A DNA stretch of 64,000 bases from an uncultured Bacilli bacterium (GCA_934130545.1 CAKOYD010000007.1:1-64000); one strand, 5' to 3'. Shown: positions 54,818 through 63,464, numbered from the stretch's first letter. Program-made: numbers and translations. The notes: a model not told the origin generated them from the sequence alone.

Positions 54818-55861
54818 ATGAATAAGTTATATAATAAAAAAGTATTTAAATGGTTTCTAGTTTCTAGATTATTATTACTATTAATAATATTATTTTATTG
54901 TTTATTTAGTAATACTAATGTTTTGGATATATATAGCTATTTTGATAATGAATGGTATGTAGAGATAGCTAATAATGGATATAGTGATGGGACAGTAGTT
55001 TTCTTTCCGTTAATACCTTTAATTATTAGATATTTAGGAAGTGTTTCTTTAGTAATTATTAATATAGTTTGTACTTATTTTACAGGGTTAATTATATACA
55101 AATTAAGTAGTATAAAAGGTAGTAAGTTATGGTTCTTTTCACCTATAGCAATATTTTCAATATTGTTATATACAGAGAGTATATTTATATTTTTAACAAT
55201 ATTAACATTATATTTATATAAAAATAAGAAATATTTATTAGCAGGTATTAGTTTAGGATTATCAGTCTTCTGTAGAAATATGGGTAGTATGTTATTCTTT
55301 AGTATATTTATATATATGTTTTATGAATTTATTAAAGGTAGAGTTAAGTTTAAAGATATTTTAATTATGTATATTCCTGCGACAATAATTAGTTTAATAT
55401 ATCCAGTATATTTACAAGTTATATTTAACAATTGGCATTTATTTATTGATTCACAGCATATGTATTGGGATAGAATTAGTAGTAATATATTTTTAGTAAT
55501 AATTATGGATATTAAGTATGTTATTAAGTTTCCTGTTTTTGGTAATTGTTTATATTTTGTTGTTAATTATATGTTTTTAGGGTTAATGATATATTTAATT
55601 TATAAAGATATAGTAAAAAATAAGAAATTAACTATTAATAGTATGTATATGATATTATCTATATTAGCTATATTTAGTAGTTGTAGAGATGGTTATAATA
55701 TACCTAGTACTAGTTTTTATCGTTATTTTTTAGGATGTTATCCAATATATTTAATTAGTAGTGAAGAGAATGATAAAGTATATAATATTATTTTATATGT
55801 ATTTTTAATATTTTTTATTATATGTTGTATGTTATTTGTAGCTAATGTATTTTTTTGTTAA
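54818..55861 (+). CDS. GT-C-like (PIG-V-like) membrane glycosyltransferase, putative
   Basis: 347 residues with about ten hydrophobic helices. The first loop (YSYFDNEWYVEIANNGY) with Asp and Glu after helix 1, and VVFFPLIPLIIRY just after it, matches bacterial relatives of the PIG-V mannosyltransferases, which use a polyprenyl-linked sugar. No canonical active-site proof is visible and acceptor and donor are unknown. The start may be ATG 54812 or 54818; no strong RBS fits. Confidence 0.55.
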   Translation: MNKLYNKKVFKWFLVSRLLLLLIILFYCLFSNTNVLDIYSYFDNEWYVEIANNGYSDGTVVFFPLIPLIIRYLGSVSLVIINIVCTYFTGLIIYKLSSIKGSKLWFFSPIAIFSILLYTESIFIFLTILTLYLYKNKKYLLAGISLGLSVFCRNMGSMLFFSIFIYMFYEFIKGRVKFKDILIMYIPATIISLIYPVYLQVIFNNWHLFIDSQHMYWDRISSNIFLVIIMDIKYVIKFPVFGNCLYFVVNYMFLGLMIYLIYKDIVKNKKLTINSMYMILSILAIFSSCRDGYNIPSTSFYRYFLGCYPIYLISSEENDKVYNIILYVFLIFFIICCMLFVANVFFC

Positions 55862-55922
55862 GTAATGATTGTTTTTTTACTTATGGTGTGATATATTAAG
55901 AGGACTGATTGGTGGATTATAT

Positions 55923-56612
55923 ATGAATACTGTTTATGGTAAGTATAAATTATTGTCAGACTTTGAATTTGATGAATTGTTTTTTCTTGAAAAGCCAAAA
56001 GATGAGTTTATTGTATTTTTTGAATTATTAATAAAAGAAATAACTAATTATTGTAAAAATAATGGGCTTGATTCAAGTATAAAATTTGTAGGTAATGGTA
56101 TGACTTCAGCAGTTTATAGTATTGGTGATAAATTTATTAAAATAGGTATACCTAGAAAAAATGAATGTATACCTTATTGTGAATACTTGTTACAAACTAT
56201 TATAAATCGTGATTTTGAATTTGATGGTTATCCAATACATATTGAAGTAACACAAAAGGTTTTAGTATATCAAGATATAAAAAAGTATTGTTCTTGTAGT
56301 GAATTTTCGGCAATAATAGATGATTTTTATGAAAAACTTTATTCTATTGGATTGGCATCAAGTGATTTACATATTGGTAATATTGGTATATTAACATCAG
56401 CTAATACAATTCATTTTGATTTAGGTAATTTTGATATTGGTAATGATATAGCTACTTCAATTATGAATAATAACAATTTAAGGGTTAGACATGCCGGGGA
56501 GTTTGTTATAATTGATCTTGATTGTTTAAAAATTGTGAACATGACTAAATATTTAGAATATCTAAGAAGCATTGGTTTTAATTTCGAGAATCGTAATGTT
56601 AAAAGACTATGA
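55923..56612 (+). CDS. protein-kinase-fold (aminoglycoside phosphotransferase-like) protein
   Basis: 229 residues. The order of motifs is that of the kinase fold: GNGMTSAVYSIGDKFIKIG (glycine loop, then the Lys), SSDLHIGNIGI (catalytic Asp and Asn, as in the HGDLHxGN loop of phosphotransferases), and IHFDLGNFDI (the DFG-like metal Asp). The first His of HGD is Ser here. It could be active as a small-molecule or protein kinase, or be degenerate. The ATG at 55923 is preceded by GGTGG; an ATG at 55869 gives a hydrophobic leader that does not fit. Confidence 0.6.
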   Translation: MNTVYGKYKLLSDFEFDELFFLEKPKDEFIVFFELLIKEITNYCKNNGLDSSIKFVGNGMTSAVYSIGDKFIKIGIPRKNECIPYCEYLLQTIINRDFEFDGYPIHIEVTQKVLVYQDIKKYCSCSEFSAIIDDFYEKLYSIGLASSDLHIGNIGILTSANTIHFDLGNFDIGNDIATSIMNNNNLRVRHAGEFVIIDLDCLKIVNMTKYLEYLRSIGFNFENRNVKRL

Positions 56613-56929
56613 ATAATAGTTAATTAGGCATTTAGAAATAAATATGAAATTAAAATATGGTAAAAATTAAAGTATATGATTTGTTCATGTATTTTTTTGT
56701 TTTTATTACGAAGCATTGAAGATAAAAACATAATTTTTCTTGATTTTTATTGGATTTTAAATGGAATTTTCTTTTATTCATAAGATGTCATTTTGGTTAA
56801 TTATTTTGTAAAAAACGGTTGTATAAAGAACAAATGCTTACTATATTCTAAAGGTAAAACAAGATAATATTTTAATACAAACGATAATTGATATGTCAAT
56901 TTGCAAGTGTGTTTTTAAATTATCAAAAT
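56613..56929. other. intergenic stretch with no gene
   Basis: AT-rich, no ORF of note. It holds a TGTCAATTTGCA word at 56894-56905 that recurs at 57801-57812 (see repeat). Confidence 0.6.
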
Positions 56930-57007
56930 AAAACTACTTTCAATTTAATTTTGAGAGTAGTTTTTATATTGCCTCGAAAAGTTCGAGTATCAATTAATCT
57001 GGTGCCC
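56894..57007 (-). repeat. degenerate copy of the region downstream of tRNA-Thr
   Basis: This segment and 57801-57927 share TGTCAATTTGCA at one end, a self-complementary TTCGAG stem, then TATCAA and TCTGGTGC at the other. In the second copy TGGTGC is the CCA end of tRNA-Thr. The copies are about 115-125 bp and diverged, and lie in direct orientation on both sides of the 57042-57746 gene. Confidence 0.5.
56930..56966. terminator. strong hairpin terminator
   Basis: AAAACTACT pairs with AGTAGTTTT around a T/A-rich loop, with T residues on one strand and A residues on the other. It can serve both the 55923 gene and, on the minus strand, the 57042 gene. Confidence 0.75.
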
Positions 57008-57041
57008 TAAGGGAAGAAGTATAACAACAAAAAAATTATAG

Positions 57042-57746
57042 TTAATTATAAAAATAGTTATAATATTCATATAAAAAATCAAGATTCTGTTTTACATATA
57101 AAATATTATCATCTATTAATTGTTTTAATATCTTACTAGCGGAATATTCATCTTTATATTTTAGTACTGAAATTTTTGAACTGTCAATTACCTTATTAGA
57201 GTACGTATGCATATTCCAATACTCCATTTTTTTATCCTTTAAATCACTTACACTAGGATATAACAACTTTAAAAAGCTTTCATAATAAGTTTCTTTTACT
57301 TCATCTAAATCATTGTAGTCAAAATCTACATTTTCTTCTAAATCTAAAATCAAGAAAACACTATTATCTAAGATATTTTTAAGTTGATTAAATACTTTTG
57401 TACGTTTATTTTTACTCTTTAAGGATTTACTAACAATATAATTAGGAATACACTTAATACATAATGGCATTCTCATATAAAAAGTTCCCAAACAATAGAT
57501 TTGATTACTTATTCCAAATTTTGATGTTAGCCATCTTAACCAAACATCCATAAGTGTTAATACTCCGTTTCCTCCTTGAGAAAAAAATACCTTTTTACTT
57601 TTCTCTACATATAAGGAATTTTTCCCTATTCTTGGTTCTAAACCATTTTTTATAATAGTACTTAAATTATTTTTATTAGTATAGTGAAAAAAAACTTCAT
57701 TCATATTAATTTGGGAAATATCTTTTATATTAAAACTATTTTTCAT
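57042..57746 (-). CDS. putative ADP-ribosyltransferase-like protein
   Basis: 234 residues. EVFFHYTNKNNLSTIIKNGL is the start seen in many ART-fold and KptA-like proteins (HYT-x-x-x-x-L-x-x-I-x-x-x-GL), and KKVFFSQGGNGVL fits the next strand, but a clear catalytic Glu motif (Q/E-x-E) is not visible, so the family is only suggested. No signal or membrane segment. Base composition is more A-rich than its neighbours. The gene is isolated, flanked by degenerate direct repeats next to tRNA-Thr, consistent with an acquired or toxin-type gene. Confidence 0.4.
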   Translation of the reverse strand: MKNSFNIKDISQINMNEVFFHYTNKNNLSTIIKNGLEPRIGKNSLYVEKSKKVFFSQGGNGVLTLMDVWLRWLTSKFGISNQIYCLGTFYMRMPLCIKCIPNYIVSKSLKSKNKRTKVFNQLKNILDNSVFLILDLEENVDFDYNDLDEVKETYYESFLKLLYPSVSDLKDKKMEYWNMHTYSNKVIDSSKISVLKYKDEYSASKILKQLIDDNILYVKQNLDFLYEYYNYFYN

Positions 57747-57779
57747 ATTATCATCAAACCTTTAATTGTAATTAATTCT

Positions 57780-57807
57780 ATTGACATTATTTAATATTGT
57801 TGTCAAT
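57780..57807. promoter_or_regulatory. inverted repeat upstream of the 57042-57746 gene
   Basis: ATTGACA at 57780-57786 and TGTCAAT at 57801-57807 form a 7-bp inverted repeat with 14 bp between, located 34-61 nt before the start codon at 57746. It could be an operator, or two overlapping -35 elements. Confidence 0.4.
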
Positions 57808-57882
57808 TTGCATATTTGTTTTTTGATTAAAAAATTAATTTAATTTACATAAATATATTTTAACATAAATTTAATTATTTTA

Positions 57883-57911
57883 AAACTCGAACTATAAAAG
57901 TGTTCGAGTTT
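57883..57911 (-). terminator. terminator after tRNA-Thr
   Basis: Perfect 10-bp stem AAACTCGAAC with GTTCGAGTTT and a 9-nt loop; on the minus strand it lies just after the tRNA-Thr end and is followed by TTTAAAATAATTA. Confidence 0.8.
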
Positions 57912-57921
57912 CCTATCAATC

Positions 57922-57997
57922 TGGTGCTGAAAATAAGAATCGAACTTACGACCTATTCATTACGAGTGAATTGCTCTACCGACTGAGCTATTTCAGC
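57922..57997 (-). tRNA. tRNA-Thr (CGT)
   Basis: On the minus strand: acceptor GCTGAAA with TTTCAGC, D stem GCTC/GAGC, anticodon stem ATTCA/TGAAT with loop CTCGTAA (anticodon CGT, reading ACG), a TTCGATT T loop, discriminator A and encoded CCA. It ends 5 nt before the tmRNA 3' end, so both are probably one transcript. Confidence 0.95.
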
Positions 57998-58002
57998 ATA
58001 TA

Positions 58003-58350
58003 TGGTGGAGTCGAGGGGAATCGAACCCCTGTCCAAAAATATAGTAATTTGAATATCTACAAGTTTAGTTAGTTTTTTAGTTTCATAAATATTATCAAAA
58101 CTAACAAGTGCTAATATTTACTATCCTATGAAATTCTTTATATAGGCTAGGATACTATATAGTATAGCTTACTTTATAAGTTTCTGTTATTTCTAGTAAG
58201 CAAAGAAATAGAGAAACCTGTGCTTGCTAAATTAAGCAAATGCTACAGCTGTTCTATTACTGTTTCCAGTTATTATTTTGTGTCCTTAACGTGGACGTTC
58301 GACTTGCAATTCTAATCCTGTTTATTTCTGTCGAAACCATGGACGACCCC
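58003..58350 (-). ncRNA. ssrA: tmRNA
   Basis: On the minus strand the 5' end GGGGTCG pairs with CGACTCC before ACCA, forming the tRNA-like acceptor. It continues CCATGGTTTCGACAG, the usual 5' box, and ends GGTTCGATTCCCCTC, the T arm. The resume site AATAACTGGA matches Bacillus tmRNA. The tag reading frame (58267-58232) encodes GNSNRTAVAFA then TAA, with a C-terminal AFA suited to ClpXP/FtsH degradation. Confidence 0.95.
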
Positions 58351-58362
58351 ATTTGCTAGATA

Positions 58363-58392
58363 ATTGTATCACATTTGTATAGTATATGTCAA
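58363..58392 (-). promoter_or_regulatory. ssrA promoter
   Basis: On the minus strand TTGACA (58392-58387), 18-bp spacer, TACAAT (58368-58363), about 13 nt before the tmRNA 5' end. Confidence 0.75.
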
Positions 58393-58458
58393 TTCTCGAG
58401 TTTTATATACTACTTGATATTAATATTTTTCTATATACTATATAAAAAGGAGGTAGTG

Positions 58459-58740
58459 ATGGATAATATTTATGATTTAATAGAGTATTCGATGATAGCT
58501 AGTTTTATTTCAACACAAGTGATTCAAAAGATAAAAGAAACTGCTAATCCTTCGGCTTTAGTAACTTCTATTATATCTATAGTAGTTTCTTTTATAGCTG
58601 GGGCTTGTTTATGCTTATCTTTTAGTGGACATAGTTTTGTTTGTTCAATATGGGTAGGTTTATTTACAATAATAGGAAGTGATACGTTTTATAAGAAGTT
58701 TAAAGGGTTATTTGGGCTTAAATCTTCTAAAGATAGTTAA
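58459..58740 (+). CDS. small holin-like membrane protein
   Basis: 93 residues. The first half is amphipathic with a Thr-Gln-x-x-x-Lys stretch (STQVIQKIKETANPSA), then two hydrophobic segments and a C-terminal charged tail (FKGLFGLKSSKDS). Size and the SIWVGLFTIIGSDTFYKKFK motif recall phage-type holins, but no phage genes lie nearby and the call is weak. AAAGGAGG lies just before the ATG at 58459. Confidence 0.4.
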   Translation: MDNIYDLIEYSMIASFISTQVIQKIKETANPSALVTSIISIVVSFIAGACLCLSFSGHSFVCSIWVGLFTIIGSDTFYKKFKGLFGLKSSKDS

Positions 58741-58768
58741 CTGTCATATTATTTATTAGGAGGTATTA

Positions 58769-59863
58769 ATGAGTAAATATAAAGTAGCAGTATATGCCAT
58801 TTGCAAGAATGAGGAACAGTTTGTTGATAGATGGTGTGATAGTGTTATGGAAGCTGATGAGGTTATTGTTTTAGATACTGGTAGTACAGATAATACTATT
58901 CTTAAATTAAAAAATAGAGGAGTTAAGGTATATAGTGAGGTTATTGATCCATGGCGTTTTGATGTAGCTAGAAATAAGTCTCTTGATTATGTATCAGATG
59001 ATATAGATATATGCTTGTGTATAGATTTGGATGAGGTAGTGAGTCCGGGATGGAGAAATATTTTAGAAAGTAATTGGGATGATAGTATTACAAGATGTAG
59101 GTATAATTATGTATGGAGTCATGATAAAGATAATAAGCCTTTAGTTAATTTTTATATAGATAAGATTCATAGTAGATATAATTATAAATGGACTCATCCT
59201 GTTCATGAAGTTTTAACTTATACTGGTGATAAGAAAGAGAAATATATTTTATTAGATAGTATTTGTGTTGATCATTATCCGGATAGTAGTAAGAGTAGAA
59301 GTAGTTATTTACCTTTATTAGAGTTATCTGTTAAAGAAGATCCGTTAGATGATCGTAATATGCACTATTTAGGTAGAGAGTATATGTTTTATCAGATGTG
59401 GGATAAGTGTATTGAAACATTAAAAAAACATCTTTCTTTAAAGAGTGCAACTTGGAGAGATGAGAGATGTGCTTCGATGAGATTTATTGCTAGGAGTTAT
59501 TATAATCTTGGTAATATAGAACTAGCTAGGATATGGTATGAAAAAGCCATTAGTGAGGCACCTTATTTAAAAGATGGGTATGTAGAACTTGGTTTATTAG
59601 AATATAATTTAGGTAATTATAGTGATGCTTGTATTTATTTAGAGGAGTCTTTAAAGATTAAGGGTAATAGAAAGAGTTATATTAATGAATCTTTTTGTAA
59701 TGATAATACAGTTTATGATGTACTTAGTATATGTAAGTATAATTTGAAGGATTATAAAGATAGTTTGTATTATGTTGTTATGGCTTATAATATGGATAGG
59801 GATAATGAGAGAATTAAGAATAATAAGAAATTAATAGAGGATATGATATGTATAACAGATTAA
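58769..59863 (+). CDS. family 2 glycosyltransferase with TPR repeats
   Basis: 364 residues. GT-A fold: YAICKNEEQFVDRWCDSV and VIVLDTGSTDNT are the nucleotide-binding start, and ICLCIDLDEVVSPGW gives the metal-binding D-x-D. Residues about 200-355 carry TPR-like helical repeats (SYYNLGNIELARIWYEKAI, GLLEYNLGNYSDACIYLEES). This architecture occurs in SunS-like and glycan-assembly enzymes; it probably transfers a sugar to a protein or polysaccharide. The start of sodA overlaps its last codons by 16 nt. Confidence 0.85.
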   Translation: MSKYKVAVYAICKNEEQFVDRWCDSVMEADEVIVLDTGSTDNTILKLKNRGVKVYSEVIDPWRFDVARNKSLDYVSDDIDICLCIDLDEVVSPGWRNILESNWDDSITRCRYNYVWSHDKDNKPLVNFYIDKIHSRYNYKWTHPVHEVLTYTGDKKEKYILLDSICVDHYPDSSKSRSSYLPLLELSVKEDPLDDRNMHYLGREYMFYQMWDKCIETLKKHLSLKSATWRDERCASMRFIARSYYNLGNIELARIWYEKAISEAPYLKDGYVELGLLEYNLGNYSDACIYLEESLKIKGNRKSYINESFCNDNTVYDVLSICKYNLKDYKDSLYYVVMAYNMDRDNERIKNNKKLIEDMICITD

Positions 59864-60462
59864 TGCTTGATTATGATTATAATTCTATGGAGCCAGTTAT
59901 TGATGGTGAGACGATGTATATTCATTATAATAGATATTATTTAGGTTATTTAAATGAATTAAATTACCTGTTAGAGGGTAGTAATTATAAATATACCAAG
60001 CGAGAATTAGCTAATATGATAGATAGTTATCCAATGGATAAGAGAGGGGATATTCTATATAATTTAGGTGGTGTAGTTAATCATGAGATATATTTTAATA
60101 GTATAAGTGATAAGGGGAATATATATCCTAGTGGGAAGTTAAAAGAGGATATTAATACTTATTTTGGTAGTTATGATAATTTTAAGAAAGAGTTTAAAAA
60201 GAGTGCAAATAGTTTAAAGGGTAGTGGTTATACTTTCTTGGTTAAGGATAAGAATAATAGGTTATTAATAATTAATACTTCTAATCAAGATACACCATAC
60301 TATTATGGTTTTGTTCCTATTATGGGACTTGATTTATGGGAACACGCTTATTACTTACATTATAAAGATAATAGGAGATTATATATAGATAATTTCTTTA
60401 AGATAGTTGATTTTAATAAAATAGGGGCTTGGTATGATAATGAAAAAAGAACTAGATTTTAG
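59848..60462 (+). CDS. sodA: superoxide dismutase (Mn/Fe family)
   Basis: Converts superoxide to peroxide and oxygen in the cytoplasm. 204 aa, normal length. Metal ligands: His of YIHYNRYY, His of VVNHEIYF, and Asp and His of GLDLWEHAYY are all present. The second-sphere Gln lies in NQDTP, the Mn-type position. Unusually, the HH-x-x-HH motif at the active-site mouth reads HYNRYY, so His30 is Tyr; Tyr34 is kept. AGAGGA lies before the ATG. The gene overlaps the upstream glycosyltransferase by 16 nt. Confidence 0.9.
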   Translation: MYNRLMLDYDYNSMEPVIDGETMYIHYNRYYLGYLNELNYLLEGSNYKYTKRELANMIDSYPMDKRGDILYNLGGVVNHEIYFNSISDKGNIYPSGKLKEDINTYFGSYDNFKKEFKKSANSLKGSGYTFLVKDKNNRLLIINTSNQDTPYYYGFVPIMGLDLWEHAYYLHYKDNRRLYIDNFFKIVDFNKIGAWYDNEKRTRF

Positions 60463-60471
60463 TTCTTTTTC
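60443..60471. terminator. bidirectional terminator inside two coding ends
   Basis: AAAAAGAACTA pairs with TAGTTCTTTTT around GATTT. It covers the last codons of both convergent genes (sodA and the penicillin-binding protein), whose stop codons overlap. Confidence 0.8.
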
Positions 60472-63464
60472 GTTATAGTTATTGTTCTTTCAGCAGTTAC
60501 TGGTGATTGACTATTATATACCGCTGTATATGTTATTTTATAGTCACCAGCTGGAAGAGCGTTAATAGCATTTTCTAAGTCTTTAATGCTTGAATATGAT
60601 GTTCCATTAACGGCGTATGTTATAGTGGCACTGCTAGTTATATCTTTGTTATTGTATTTTACAGTTATACCATTTTCTTTATAACTTTTTTCTTGAATTA
60701 CCATTTGTTTATTACCAGTAAGTTCAATAGTTATCTCTTTGTTATCACTATTACCGCTTGATGATAATTTTATACGATAGCCATCACTAGCATTAGCTTT
60801 AAATTTTTCATATTCTGTTTTAATTATTAGGGCAGTGTAGTTATTCTTTTGGGTGTATGTATAATAATTATTTTTAGTAAAGTCGAGTTTAGTTAAAGTC
60901 CCTTTGCTATCTTCTGCATATATTGCAAATCCAATATTACCAAGTGTATTTTGATTATAGGCAAGTCTAGCATTTAATGATTTTTCTCCTTGTTTACCAT
61001 AGACTGAGTTAGAGAAGTAATTCTTTAAATATGTTTCAGTAATGACTTCTGGTTCCTTAAATGACCATGTGATAGTGATATCTTTATTGGTTTTTGTTGT
61101 TTCTTTAACATTGGTAATGTTTGGTAGAGCAGCATAACGTGGTGATACGTCATCACTCGCTGGTTCAGTTCCTTTAACAAAGTATTCAGTTAATATCATA
61201 TCTTCTGGAGTATATTCACTTGGTAATTGAGCAGGCCATGTTTCTTTTTCAACACGACTAGCAACAACTGAACTTGGCATTGTCCAACCAGTAGTATCTT
61301 TTGGAATATATTGCATAATATTAGACATTAATGTATCTTTAGGAGTGTTATTTGTATTATAGTAGTCAGACATTATTTTAGCATATCCATACCATAGAGC
61401 TACTGAGTATTTAGAAGTGTAGGATATTGTCCAAAGATCGTTAGTTGCATAGTCTGGTAGTCCGTATCTTTTTCTTGTTGCTTCATCATAGTTTGTAGTA
61501 CCTGTTTTTGTAGCAACGTGTGAGCCGTTTACTCTTCCACCACCACTAAATCCATTATTAGTAGCATATTCTAACATATTGTTCATTAGGTAGGCAGTTG
61601 AATCTTTCATTACTTTTTCTTTATTTGTTTTGTATTCAACAACTTCACCGGTATTTCGATATTCTATTTTAGTTACTGAATAAGGTTCAGTATAATATCC
61701 CATTGAGGCAAAAGCTGCATAGGCACTGGCCATTTGTAATGGAGTAGCACCTGGATTAAATCCTCCAATAGCATGAGCTTCGTGAATGCTTCCTCCTTCA
61801 ATTTCTGGAGTGATTCCAAGACTTGTAACAAAACTTAAGATATTTTTCTTGTTGGTGTTTTGGAAAGTTTTTAGGGCAGGTATATTACGAGATACTGCTA
61901 GGGCTTGACGCATAGTAATTAAACCTTGATAACTGTTATCCCAGTTGCCAACTGATACACCATTTGAATATGTCCATGGTTCATCCATATATAATGTATA
62001 AGTTGAAGCATTATTAAATTCAATGGCAGGACCATAAGCAAATAGCGGTTTAGCAGTTGATCCGGGTTGTCTTGTTTCTTGTGTTGCAAAGTTATGAGTT
62101 AAAATTCCATCTTTATTACGTCCAGCTCCAACAGCAGCGATAGCACCTGTTTCAACGTTTATAACAGCAATTCCTGCTTGAGCATATTCGTCATGCCATG
62201 CATATGTTTCACCAGTCATAGCTTTATTAATACCATCTTGAATACTTTTTTCCATAGTAGTATATATTATCATTGGTACAGTATAAGGATTATCGCCATT
62301 TGGATTATCTTTAGTTTTAGTTTTATTCATTATTTCTTCAACTACAGTATCAATATATCCTTGATATTCTGATCCATTGGATTTTTTTCCTACTAATAAT
62401 GTTTCAATATCAACTTGTTTTGCTAAATCTCTTTCTTCTTTAGTGATGTATCCATGACGATACATAAGGTTTAGAACAGTATTTATTCTTTTGTTAGCAG
62501 ATTCAGGATTTTTATATGGATCATGACGACCTGGGGCTTGGAAAAGACCAGCTAGTAAAGCAGCTTCAGGAAGACTTATTTCGCTAACATCTTTACCAAA
62601 ATAATATCTACTAGCTTCTTGAACTCCCCATGCTGAACCTCCTAAGAAACTATCATTAACATAAAACTCTAATATTTGTTCTTTAGTATATTTCTTTTCT
62701 ATTTGAAATACAGATATATAAACATCCTCTAATTTTCTCATGATTGATTTTTTAGTTGATGTTAAGTGATTTTTTGATATTTGCATTGTTAGGGTAGAGG
62801 CACCACCGGCTTCACTTCGTCCCATTAATTGATAAACTGTGGCTTTGATAAATCTTGGTAGGTCAACACCGTTATGTTGGAAAAATCTTGAGTCTTCAGT
62901 AGCAACAATTGCATCAATTAATACTTGAGGTAATTGGTCATAGGAAACTGATTCTCTTTTTTCAGTACCTAGTTTAGTTATTACTTCACCATTTACATCA
63001 TAGACTATTGTTTGATCTTGGTTCTTTAAGGCATCAGGATCAAATTTGTCAGTTGTTAGGGCAATGTAAGCAAATAGTCCAGCAATGGCTATAACAGCAA
63101 CAATTCCTATAATAAGAATAAATGTAACTATTTTTTTCCATAACTTTCTTTTTTGCTTTTTTTCTTTATTATTACTATTATTAGTTTTTTTCTTTTTCTT
63201 GGCCATTATTTGGTCATCTCCTTTTTTTAAGAAATTTATTTTTTTAATTGTTTCAAATTTATCTTTCTTTTTAAACCATTTAATTATATTACTACTATTA
63301 TAATAAATATATATAAATAGTGCTATTACAGGAATTAATAATAATCCATACCATTTATATATATAGATTGATAAAGATATAATTATTATTGATATAGTAA
63401 ATATAAATACATCAAAGAAGTCAAAATCATTTAATTTTAAATTACGTAGATTAAGCTTTTTCAT
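60459..63464 (-). CDS. ponA: class A penicillin-binding protein (transglycosylase/transpeptidase)
   Basis: Builds and cross-links peptidoglycan. GT51 domain with VATEDSRFFQHNGVD (catalytic Glu) and GGASTLTMQISKN; transpeptidase with PGSTAKP (Ser-x-x-Lys), SRN, and KTGTTNYD. A C-terminal beta-rich tail (about residues 780-1001) holds Ig-like modules. RecU lies directly upstream, the order known from Bacillus. Residues 1-86 are an extra part with two hydrophobic helices that precedes MAKKKKKTNNSN; AAAGGAG inside this region points to a second start at the ATG complementary to 63204-63206. The usual single helix follows at residues about 110-135. Confidence 0.92.
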   Translation of the reverse strand: MKKLNLRNLKLNDFDFFDVFIFTISIIIISLSIYIYKWYGLLLIPVIALFIYIYYNSSNIIKWFKKKDKFETIKKINFLKKGDDQIMAKKKKKTNNSNNKEKKQKRKLWKKIVTFILIIGIVAVIAIAGLFAYIALTTDKFDPDALKNQDQTIVYDVNGEVITKLGTEKRESVSYDQLPQVLIDAIVATEDSRFFQHNGVDLPRFIKATVYQLMGRSEAGGASTLTMQISKNHLTSTKKSIMRKLEDVYISVFQIEKKYTKEQILEFYVNDSFLGGSAWGVQEASRYYFGKDVSEISLPEAALLAGLFQAPGRHDPYKNPESANKRINTVLNLMYRHGYITKEERDLAKQVDIETLLVGKKSNGSEYQGYIDTVVEEIMNKTKTKDNPNGDNPYTVPMIIYTTMEKSIQDGINKAMTGETYAWHDEYAQAGIAVINVETGAIAAVGAGRNKDGILTHNFATQETRQPGSTAKPLFAYGPAIEFNNASTYTLYMDEPWTYSNGVSVGNWDNSYQGLITMRQALAVSRNIPALKTFQNTNKKNILSFVTSLGITPEIEGGSIHEAHAIGGFNPGATPLQMASAYAAFASMGYYTEPYSVTKIEYRNTGEVVEYKTNKEKVMKDSTAYLMNNMLEYATNNGFSGGGRVNGSHVATKTGTTNYDEATRKRYGLPDYATNDLWTISYTSKYSVALWYGYAKIMSDYYNTNNTPKDTLMSNIMQYIPKDTTGWTMPSSVVASRVEKETWPAQLPSEYTPEDMILTEYFVKGTEPASDDVSPRYAALPNITNVKETTKTNKDITITWSFKEPEVITETYLKNYFSNSVYGKQGEKSLNARLAYNQNTLGNIGFAIYAEDSKGTLTKLDFTKNNYYTYTQKNNYTALIIKTEYEKFKANASDGYRIKLSSSGNSDNKEITIELTGNKQMVIQEKSYKENGITVKYNNKDITSSATITYAVNGTSYSSIKDLENAINALPAGDYKITYTAVYNSQSPVTAERTITITKKN

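Noticed and set aside
56894..57927. Insertion sequence
   Set aside because: No transposase and no terminal inverted repeats; the copies are direct and contain a tRNA end.
58459..58740. Prophage remnant (holin-like protein here and endolysin-like amidase at 9503)
   Set aside because: The two genes lie 48 kb apart and no capsid, tail, integrase or phage replication genes are present.
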